Assembly: GCA_019915135.1 (NCBI GenBank)
Contig: JAHLMK010000001.1
Coordinates: 1,364,001 to 1,428,000 of the forward strand
DNA: 64,000 nucleotides
Origin: Strobilurus pachycystidiatus
Lineage: Eukaryota; Basidiomycota; Agaricomycetes; Agaricales; Physalacriaceae
Reading direction: 5' to 3'
Shown here one piece after another: positions 39,180 to 47,544 of this stretch. Below the pieces are notes generated by a model. That model did not search any database. It worked only from the letters and a program-made list of their open reading frames with translations, and was not told the origin of the DNA. The position numbers and the translations under genes are program-made. The stretch's first letter is position 1. The number at the start of each line of letters is the position of its first letter.

Positions 39180-41135
39180 TCAATCACTTTCCGGTAGCGT
39201 CATGGTCGTCCATATATAGCCTCTGGTTGGCCAGTTTTTTGGGTCCATCTCCATGGGCTCCTGGTCATAGACGTAATGCACATCCTTCACGGTTGCTTCT
39301 GCGACGCGCATGCTTTCCATCTCTAGACTGGTTTGTCCCTGGGACGTTATAGGAGGACCGGCATTCGCAGGTGGCGGCTGGGAAGGAGGATGCCCAGGTT
39401 GGGGAAATTGATTTGGTCCGGCTGGGGGAGGGGAGACAGACACGGTGTTATCGACTGGTTGTACATGTGCTCGGAGATATTTTAGCTCCAACGTCTGTAT
39501 GGGCTTGTCCCGGTTTTTTCTTTCATTCGTCAAGGTGCTGATATAGAACCCGGGGCCTTGTACGCCCGAAAGCACCTCGAACGACAGCTTCTCCAGCTCA
39601 GGGCATAAGAGACCCTCGATACCAAGTATGCCCTTCAGCCCCGTACGGACTACTGGCTTGTCCGTCGTGACTGGGGCTGGATAGAGTGCTGCTAGAATTC
39701 CGCGAGACGCATTCCACATGGGATGAGGTTTCAACAGAAGATCCTTTAAATGAGGAAGACAGCAGAAGAGGTCTTCCCAAAGGGATGTGGAAAGATCCAG
39801 GGTATCTTTGACGTACAGCCTCTGAACATTGCGAATGATTGGAGCATATACAGTCGGCATTCGTGCTATATGCGCTTCCAATCCAATGTCCAGAGTGTAT
39901 AAAACTTTGTTTACGAATGCGAGAATGTAGTTATCGCGCCCCGAGGGGAAGGTATGGTATGGGGAAGATCGGAGGTGCCATTCCACCATCCCAGTCATGC
40001 AAGGTAGGTTGGTGAGATCTGCGGGGACGAGATTCGCGATGTCTCCGTCGTTGCCCAGAACCGGGCAACCCCAGAAGTACATGCTCGTATCTTCGGGGAG
40101 ACAAAGATAAGAGAGCAGCCGCCGGACACATGTGAGGTCGTTGACCTTACCCCATGTGAATTCTCGGAGACTGTCGAGCCGCACAACTCTGTCGGGATGA
40201 GTGGAAGGTAAGTCCTCTACTTCTGCCCGGGTGGGACCAGCGCTAACCAAAACTATTTCCTCCAAATCAGGGCATCCGTCGAGGAAGTCGAGAAACTGGG
40301 CAGTCGTCGGACGAAGATTTTCGGGGAATGGTTGGTGATGTAGGCATAAGTGCGTCAATCCGCGAAAGTGGTTGGTAGGCCAGTACGAAAAAAACTCCAA
40401 GCACAGCTTGCGTAGTCGTGGCATCTTCCCGCCGAAAATTTCAGGCAGGGCGCTGTTGGGTCCGTTGACGGGACCCATCGTGTCCATCGTTAAGCTTTCA
40501 AGAGTCGGAGCTGCGTCTGACAGCCTCTCACAAAGGTCCTGCATTGCTTCAATAGATTGGTTCCATTTCGATACGTCTAGATGAAGCTCTCGGATGCGGG
40601 GGAGGTGGGGGAGGAAAAGATAGAGGTCCGTCTTGGGATATGATCGTGTACGAATGCCACAGTACACTGTGATATTGGCGTTACCGGAGCGCCTGAGGTA
40701 TTTTTCTGGCATGAAGCCATTGTCGATGGTGCTCCAGAGACTGGTTGACATAGCAGCGACGCTCCGCCAGTGGCGACAAACTTGGAGAAGGGATAGCCAG
40801 TCGAGATGATCTTTATCGTAGGCGGTCCCATCCGCTGGGGTGGGCAGGAAGCTCTCAAGATGCTGTTGGGTGTAGCCAAATATGATGACCAGAAGCTCCG
40901 CTGGAAGTTGATTTATATGTGCGAGCGCGTTGCGCTTCCCACGAGCAACAGCTATTATCCGCTGGAGACGCGTGTCGAGTAGATCTAGCTATGCATCATT
41001 AAGTGTGTAGCAATATTCACGATATCTGCTAATATGGGCTCACGTCTTTTATAGACTTATAAGACCTGGCCGCTGTCAGTAAACGCAACCATTAGATTGT
41101 AAACATAGGACACTCACTTGTTGGATATTCTCCAT
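39180..41135 (-). CDS. F-box/LRR-like protein, tandem paralogue 1
   Basis: A small first exon at ATG 41135 (MENIQQ) and one or two short exons lead to LDLLDTRLQRIIAVARGKRN. The F-box follows: INQLPAELLVIIFGYTQQHL, then WLSLLQVCRHWRSVAAMSTSLWSTID. The ~450-residue body is leucine-rich, with MPRLRKLCLEFFSYWP, GLTHLCLHHQ and LDFLDGCPDLEEIVLV motifs. A Pro-rich insert and a conserved end, NWPTRGYIWTTMTLPESD, finish it. It is a substrate receptor of an SCF ligase by family rule. The neighbour at 41520 is a clear paralogue along the whole length. Confidence 0.8.
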
Positions 41136-41519
41136 GATAATGCATCTAACAGGTCGCGAGTGGCAGCATGATATATCGGCGAAGAGGTCGGCATATAAGA
41201 TGAGGTGCAATGGTAGAATTGGACAAGTCGCAGGTATCGATGGTGAAAGTGGCAGAGTAAGGTACTGAAACTTGTGATCAATCCACTCGGCCGCTGATGA
41301 TCGCTAGCGCTTATCAATTACAAGTGAGCGCCTAGAGCAGCCACCGGACCTCACACGACATGTTAGCTGTGAGCGTAGCCTGCTAGCTGTCAAGAAGCCT
41401 TCCAGGCTCAGGCCTCCGACTATGTAGAGAGTATGTAGGGCTTTGACGTCATGGAGGCAGTTGCACCCACAATTGCCCACAACGGTAGCGGAAGTAAATT
41501 ATGTCGTCGAGATGTCAAT
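41136..41519. other. spacer between tandem F-box genes
   Basis: Promoter of paralogue 1 and 3' end of paralogue 2. No extra gene seen. Confidence 0.5.
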
Positions 41520-43274
41520 TCATGGAAGAGTCATCATTGTCCATATGTAACCTCTCGTTGGCCATGTCTCTGGCTCGAAGACAGTCGGCTCCTGCTCATA
41601 CGAATATACAACCTCCGCCACTGATTTCTCCAATGCAAATCTATCCTCTATGTCCAATTTTGCCTGCTCGACCGGAGTGATTCCAGAAGACTGAGGACCC
41701 TCAACTACGAATAAAGATGATCCAGGTCGTTTACTGTTTGAGACAGTGGCAGGCTCCGGGGTACGAAGGTGCCTCACCTCCAGCCGTCGTAAAGGGCTAC
41801 CTCTTCTCATGCGGGCTTTCGCAAGAGAGCTTGTATAAGTTCCCTGGAAACTGGAATCAGCTTCTATGGCCAACGTGTGGAGGTTCGGACATAGAATGGA
41901 ATTCTTCGCATGCGCATGCATTTTCAGCACGGCCTTGAAACCGAACGTATTGGCAAAGCCACCACCTGCACTTTCATCCGGATAGAGCGCACCGAGGATG
42001 CCGTGCGGTGAGCCCCATTGCTGCGGTGGTTGCAGCAGGAGGTAGGTCAACATTGGAAGGGACCGAAAGATATCCTTCCAGAGATCGTCGGATATATTGA
42101 TACTATCGAGGACATAGAAGTTCTGGATTGTGGAAAGTATGGGTTTGAACGCGCTCGGCAGTCGGGCAATATATGACTCCCATGCGATGTTCAGCGTGTA
42201 AAGGACTTCGTCCACGAATGCGACCAGGAAACTGCCGTGATCCAGACAAGGATGAGTTTGATAAGAGCAGCGCAATCGCCACTCCTGCATTCCAATCATG
42301 CAAGGGAGGTATGTCAAATCGGATGGTATGAAGTCGGCTAGATCACCACCATTGGCGTTTGAGGATCCCCAGAAATACAGTCGTGTCCATTCGGGAAGAG
42401 AAAGATGCGAGAGGAGCCTTCGCACGTGTAATATATCCTCGATCTTACCCCAACTCAACTCCTGGAGTTCCGTCAGCCGCACTTTGCGCCATGGATTTGG
42501 AGGAGGATAATCCTCCTCAAGACCCCTGGTTGGTCCAGCATAGACCAATATAAGCTCTTCGAGATAAGGGGATGCATCAAGGAAGTCGAGGAACTCTGCT
42601 GTCGACGGACGATAGGAATGTGGCGTCGCTTGATGGTGCAAGCAAAGATGGGTGAGTCCGGTGAAGTAGGAAGAGGGCCATGAAGTGAAAAATTCGAGAG
42701 ATAATTTGCGAAGACGAGGCATGTTCCCATTGAAGATGGGTGGCAAGTGATATCCGACAGAAACGCTGCCGTGTGTATCGAGGGTCAAGCTTCTGAGTTC
42801 AGGTGCGGGAGTGGACAATGCTTGTAGCACTGTTGTCACGGACTCGGTCCATTTGGACAGTCCAAGGTGCAGTTCTTTGGTGCGACTGATATGGGGCGTG
42901 AGGTGGCGAATTTCGTTCGCTGAGAAGGATGGTTTGCGGATGCCAAAGAAGACGGTCAGAGGTGATGCCCCAGACCGGTTGAGGAACTTGTCCGGCATTA
43001 TACTGTTGTCCACAGTACTCCACATCGAAGGGGAGGTGGCAATGATTCCCCGCCATTGGCGACAGACATGGAGGAGAGAAAGCCAACTGCCATGCTCCAG
43101 GTCAAAGGTCTGGCCGTGAATGGGTGTGGGGATGAAGCTCGGCAGATGCTGCTGAGTTTTGAGGAATATGGACACCATAACCTCGGGTGGCAACCGGTGT
43201 ATGGGCTGCAATGCATTGCGTTTCCCTCGTACGATGGCTACCAGTTTCTGCAGTCGTACATCAAGGATGTCGAG
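41520..43274 (-). CDS. F-box/LRR-like protein, tandem paralogue 2 (first exon unresolved)
   Basis: Coding sequence is visible from LDILDVRLQKLVAIVRGKRN at 43274. The F-box follows: IHRLPPEVMVSIFLKTQQHL, WLSLLHVCRQWRGIIATSPSMWSTVD. The leucine-rich body repeats MPRLRKLSLEFFTSWPSS, GLTHLCLHHQ and LDFLDASPYLEELILV, ending WPTRGYIWTMMTLP. An acceptor (ctctag) sits just upstream of LDIL, as in paralogue 1, so a small 5' exon is missing from my model. Differences from paralogue 1 are spread along the protein, which suggests an old duplication. No internal stop is seen, so it is likely functional. Confidence 0.8.
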   Translation of the reverse strand, partial: LDILDVRLQKLVAIVRGKRNALQPIHRLPPEVMVSIFLKTQQHLPSFIPTPIHGQTFDLEHGSWLSLLHVCRQWRGIIATSPSMWSTVDNSIMPDKFLNRSGASPLTVFFGIRKPSFSANEIRHLTPHISRTKELHLGLSKWTESVTTVLQALSTPAPELRSLTLDTHGSVSVGYHLPPIFNGNMPRLRKLSLEFFTSWPSSYFTGLTHLCLHHQATPHSYRPSTAEFLDFLDASPYLEELILVYAGPTRGLEEDYPPPNPWRKVRLTELQELSWGKIEDILHVRRLLSHLSLPEWTRLYFWGSSNANGGDLADFIPSDLTYLPCMIGMQEWRLRCSYQTHPCLDHGSFLVAFVDEVLYTLNIAWESYIARLPSAFKPILSTIQNFYVLDSINISDDLWKDIFRSLPMLTYLLLQPPQQWGSPHGILGALYPDESAGGGFANTFGFKAVLKMHAHAKNSILCPNLHTLAIEADSSFQGTYTSSLAKARMRRGSPLRRLEVRHLRTPEPATVSNSKRPGSSLFVVEGPQSSGITPVEQAKLDIEDRFALEKSVAEVVYSYEQEPTVFEPETWPTRGYIWTMMTLP

Positions 43275-43605
43275 CTAGAGCGTCATTTTGAACACGGTGT
43301 ATAATCTAGAGTTGGGGACCACACACGTCGCGTATTGATTTGAATGATCTGCCGCAGGTGGGAAGAATAAGTAAGACGCCGCAAACATGATCCAAGCCTC
43401 ACTTCTTTGAGAGTTTCTCCCCAAGGACGTCAATAAGGTCATGTGTTGTCATTCTGCTCTTCGAAGACGACATTTCGTCAACGTTCGCTTGGGTGCGAGT
43501 ATGGGTGCAAGCTGTGTGACGGCGTGGAGGAACGTTGGGGCACAGCTTTGCCATGAGCGTAATGAATGATGCTTCAGGGTAAACGCGATCGACATCAGCG
43601 CGTGT

Positions 43606-43621
43606 CACCGGACTGGATTTT
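43606..43621 (+). repeat. target-site duplication of SINE, left copy
   Basis: caccggactggatttt, identical to 44608..44623. The final Ts merge with the poly-T (poly-A tail on the minus strand). Confidence 0.85.
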
Positions 43622-43639
43622 TTTTTTTTTTTTTTGGTG

Positions 43640-43647
43640 GATGGGTT
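43640..43647 (+). repeat. 8 bp target duplication of hAT element, left
   Basis: gatgggtt, identical to 44367..44374. Eight bases is the hAT superfamily length. Confidence 0.9.
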
Positions 43648-44366
43648 CAGTGTTGTCCTGACCCCGGGGTCATGACCTATGGTCGGAGTCGGGGTCAGGT
43701 TCTGTCAATCCTGACCTGACTTGACCCCACAATCTCGAGGGGTCAGGCGCAAAAAACGGCTGCAACATTGGATGAAGTGATACATAGGTGGTTAACGGTT
43801 AATCTGCTATCATCTGTGCATCTTTGGCACCCGTCTCATTAGTCGCCTCCGTGTCATCGTAGAATTGAAGCTCTTCCTCAACGGTACGCTCTCCCACCGC
43901 CTGAAACATCCACATAGTACCTCCCCACGAACTTTCACGTCGCTGTTCATCAAAGTGAAAGATATCCTTCAAGGCAATACGCTCGTCAACCCCAAAATGG
44001 ACCATAATGCGAGAAGCTGACGGCGCAGGAGGAGTGCAGGAGGGATGTCACTATCTGAATCAGAATCGTTGTTATCCGAGGAAATGTTTCCAGGCATCAC
44101 TCTTCTTGCTGGTTCTAGCCGTTCCGTCGGTGTCTCGCGCCATATGAGGTTTGTAGAGTACTCAGAAGCCGAGAGCGATGTACAGAGTTCGAACGACGCG
44201 ACGTTGTGGTTAATTGAAGAGAAAATTGTTCCGGCTCGCTCCTGCCATATCGGAAACTGACCCCTCTCATATGCGCTCATAGGTCAGTACCCTTTGACCT
44301 CTGACCTGACCCGACCTCTGACCCATGGGGTCGGGTCAGTCGCTTGACCTGACCTGGGCAACACTG
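43648..44366. mobile_element. non-autonomous hAT-type element
   Basis: This 719 bp element begins CAGTGTTG and ends CAACACTG. The ends are inverted and of the hAT terminal consensus, flanked by the perfect 8 bp duplication gatgggtt. Both ends are rich in tgacc/ggtca motifs (about 43658..43750 and 44280..44355), likely transposase-binding subterminal repeats. The inside has only short minus frames (43799..44005 and 43969..44280, the latter with a Ser/Asp run). No DDE or hAT dimerisation domain is visible, so movement would need a transposase in trans. Confidence 0.88.
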
Positions 44367-44374
44367 GATGGGTT
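44367..44374 (+). repeat. 8 bp target duplication of hAT element, right
   Basis: gatgggtt, second copy, immediately after the terminal CAACACTG. Confidence 0.9.
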
Positions 44375-44607
44375 GGGGATTTTTCCCCGTGCTACCTCGG
44401 CGCCTGACTCTGCCAGACCTCTGGAGCCCCATAGGGTGCGGGAGGAACATAGACCTCCGCTGGTGTACCTGAGGGAAACTGCTATTATGCAGTGAAAACC
44501 CTCTTCTGGGATTGCGCTAGGATTCGAACATGCAGCTACTTAACTGCGCCTGCGGCTTACGGTTTACCCATAAGCCAGGGCGATGGTTCCACTGGACCAT
44601 CTGGCCC

Positions 44608-44623
44608 CACCGGACTGGATTTT
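44608..44623 (+). repeat. target-site duplication of SINE, right copy
   Basis: caccggactggatttt directly follows the SINE head and matches 43606..43621. Confidence 0.85.
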
Positions 44624-44804
44624 GCTCAGCCTTAAAATTACGCTAGCTTGCTGCTGTCCAACGCTCGAGCGCTCACATTCAGTGTTGAGTGACACCGCGT
44701 TTTGTAATATTGATTCTTCTTCTCCAAAGGCAGACATGGCGGCCTTCAGGCAGCGCGCAATACATTCAGTTATCCAAAAGGTCAATACAAATACAAAGCT
44801 CTCG

Positions 44805-47392
44805 TTAATGCCCATTGACCGCCTTCTTCTGCACCAGCGCCAGCCTCCCTGCTGCACTCAACACCGCCTTGATACCTGAGGCAGTGATGTCCGCGTCCGT
44901 AGACACACCCCATGAACTATGCTTCTTCTCGCCAGGCAGCTCGTACGAGAGTTCAACATACGATGCAGCAACCACCTCAGCGCCCTCGCCGATGGAGTGC
45001 TCAGAATACTCGCGTATACTGAGAGCTCCTTCAATGACTTCAGAGATAGCACTGACGGTGGAAGATAGAGGGCCATTGCCCTCTCCCTTGACGCTCTTGA
45101 CCGACCCGAACAGGATGAATTCCCCAGTCAAGACACGCCGCGTAGCATCGACGTGTTCCAACGAGAACGACTGCATAGAAAATTCCGGCTTGACCTTGAT
45201 AACGTCGTAATCATAGGACTTTTTGAAGAGGTCGGTCAGTGCGCCAATGGATATCTCTCCGCCAGCATCACGAGCGGCGCGCTGTACCGTCTCGAAGAAC
45301 GAGGCCTGGAAACGACGAGGAAGTTCCAAGCCCAAGGAGTTGACGATGACGCTGGCGACATCGGCCTGACCGGACTTGGCGTTGAATCCGACGCTGAGCT
45401 TCAGTTCGGGCAGCTCCACGTTCCCGATAGCAGAGTTAGCCGCACTGAGGACAGCGCGGAGGCCAGCACCAGAAATGTCCGAGTCGATACCCACTCCCCA
45501 CCATGACGTGGAGGACTTGCGATCACCAGCGGGAACGAGCTCGATATAAGCGGCAGCGCGCGAATTCTGGCCTTCCTCCATGTCGAGGGTGTGCTCGGTA
45601 TACTCTCGGATCGAGAAGTCAATATTTAGGTGGGTGCGGAGGGCGTCCAGGAGCGCTGACAGAGGTCCATTGCCGTCTCCTCGAACAACACGCAGGACGC
45701 CATCGACGTTCAGAGTTCCATCGAACCTCCGACGCTCGTCGGCCTCGTCGCCCGAATTGGGATCAGGGCTGGGTTCAGTGGAAATGCGGAAGTTGCGCAG
45801 GGACAACCTGCCCTTGTATTTGGGACCGCCAAAGTGGTACGTCTGGCGGAAGGCGGTCGTGATGTCGTCCACTGTCATCTCGCGCGCTTCGCGGTCGGAT
45901 ATCGTTTGGATGACTTGGTAGAAGGAAATCTGCATCTTGCGCGGCATATCCAGCTGCAAGTGCTGCTTGATGAGGTATGCGATGCCCCCTTTACCAGATT
46001 GCGAGTTGACACGGATGACTGCCTCATAGTTGAGACCCAAATCGGCAGGGTCCACAGGCAAGTAGGGGATGTCCCAGTATTTGGGCTCTCCTTTCGCCGC
46101 TGCCTCTGCATGCCGTGTTTTCTGAGCCTCAAAGCCCTTTTTGATAGCATCCTGATGTGATCCAGAGAAGGCGGTGAAGACAAGTTCACCAGCGTATGGA
46201 TGGCGGGGATGTACGGGGAGATCGTTGCATTGCGTTACGACGTCGATGGTGGATTGAAGGTCACTGAAGTCAAGACCTGGACTGATACCCTGGGTGTACA
46301 AGTTGAGAGCCAGGTTGACCAGGTCAACGTTACCCGTTCGCTCTCCATTTCCGAAGAAGCATCCCTCGACGCGGTCTCCGCCAGCGAGGGTACCAAGTTC
46401 GGCCGACGCAATTCCAGTGCCTTTGATCGCAGAATGTCAGTGACTGGAGGTCGTGTCGCAAAAATAACTATACCTCGGTCGTTGTGTGGATGCAGACTCA
46501 CAATGACGGTCTCGCGTTGTGAGATTTTATTGCAGAAGTTCTCGATCTTTCGGCCGGTCAACAATCTGAAGTTGAACGGTATGGCGAAATGCACACCTGA
46601 TCAGCGTAATGATTTGGCGGAGCAATCTCGACGGTGGATGGCAGATTGAACATGATCCTGTTCTCGAATTCCGGACCAGCCTTGCCCCACGCCGACTTGA
46701 CAGCTTCGCAGACCTCGAGCGCGAAGTCGGGTTCGGTTTGGGTGAAGGTTTCCGGACTGTACTCGTAACGAAAGATCGTGCCAGTCTTGGCGGTACATTC
46801 TTCAGTGAGGCGTCTGACGATTTTGGTGTGGGTGACGGCGAGATCAATCGTCTGCTGTTTGGAATTGTGAAAGACGACGTTGCGGAATGTCGGGGAAGTC
46901 GCGTTGTACAAGTGGATGATGGCCTGTTTGCAGCCGGCAACGGAGTCAATAGTCCGCTTGATGAGGTCTTCGCGGGCAGGAGTGAGGACCTGAGCGCGAA
47001 CGTCAGTAAATTTGGCAGCACGGGCAATGGATGACTCGACCTGTAGCCAAACGTCGTCGGGGACTTCCCTGTTCTCAATGAGGCCACGGACGAAGCCGAA
47101 GTCAGTGTCGCTGGCGGCGGGGTAGGCTACCTCGATTTCCTTGACGCCGCACTTGACGAGCTGGCGGAAGAAAGCGGTCTTTTGCTCGATGGTCATTGGG
47201 TTTGCGAGCGCCTGGTTCCCATCGCGCAGGTCGGTCGAGAGCCAGATGGGGCTTTTAGTGAATGTTTTGGACGGCCACTGGCGGTCTGTGAGGGCCAAGG
47301 GAGTGTACGGCCTGTACTTTTGGGAGGGATCTGGCCTGATTTGGGATCAGCAGGCCGCGGCGCGGGATGCAGGCGACTCACAGCATGGGCAT
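44805..47392 (-). CDS. LEU4: 2-isopropylmalate synthase with duplicated regulatory module
   Basis: LEU4 condenses 2-ketoisovalerate and acetyl-CoA, the first committed leucine step, and is inhibited by leucine through its C-terminal domain. The start is ATG 47392 (MPML, intron, [10 protein letters not shown]). The catalytic barrel has [15 protein letters not shown] and [11 protein letters not shown], restored by two introns near 46550–46600 and 46440–46490, plus [16 protein letters not shown]. The linker and LeuA allosteric domain appear twice. First copy: [20 protein letters not shown] through [14 protein letters not shown] and FSIREYTEH. Second copy: [18 protein letters not shown] through [14 protein letters not shown] and LSIREYSEH. 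The protein is about 810 residues against about 580–640 in yeasts. It is divergent from glutamyl-tRNA synthetase with a 152 bp gap. Confidence 0.95.
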
Positions 47393-47462
47393 GTTGGGCG
47401 GAGGGGTCAGGAAAGTTTTAGCAGCTGATCAGCAGTCGAGACGGCTTTTCTTACTTAGGCCA

Positions 47463-47495
47463 TGACGTAAAGTCATTATTGACTCGATTTGACTC
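47463..47495. promoter_or_regulatory. cluster of Gcn4/bZIP-type half-sites
   Basis: Within 33 bp of the shared LEU4/GluRS promoter there are TGACGTAA (47463..47470), AGTCAT (47471..47476, ATGACT on the minus strand), TGACTC (47480..47485) and TGACTC (47490..47495). TGACTC is the core recognised by Gcn4/CpcA-type bZIP factors in general amino-acid control. Binding is inferred from motif and context only. Confidence 0.5.
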
Positions 47496-47544
47496 GCTCT
47501 TCCTCTGCAGGTGCCATCAGTGTGCCTCTCTCCCTCCGACAACG

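Larger units (their letters stand above)
43618..44607 (-). mobile_element. tRNA-derived SINE, interrupted by a hAT element
   Basis: Read on the minus strand, the element starts at 44607 with a tRNA-related head holding a pol III A box, TGGTCCAGTGG (44589..44599), and B box, GTTCGAATCC (44520..44529). A unique body follows, with a small hairpin, ggggaaaaatcccc, near the 3' end. It ends in 18 A (43618..43635 as T). Without the insertion it is about 245 bp plus tail. A 16 bp perfect duplication, 43606..43621 and 44608..44623, flanks it, as expected for LINE-driven insertion. It is interrupted at 43648..44366 by a DNA transposon. It lies 3' of LEU4 and 5' of F-box paralogue 2. Confidence 0.85.

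Noticed and set aside
43799..44280. Minus frames inside the hAT element as a transposase
   Set aside because: Too short and without any recognisable hAT catalytic or dimerisation block.
44564..44879. Open frames over the SINE head and the LEU4 end
   Set aside because: They span the tRNA-like head, target duplication and spacer; chance frames.
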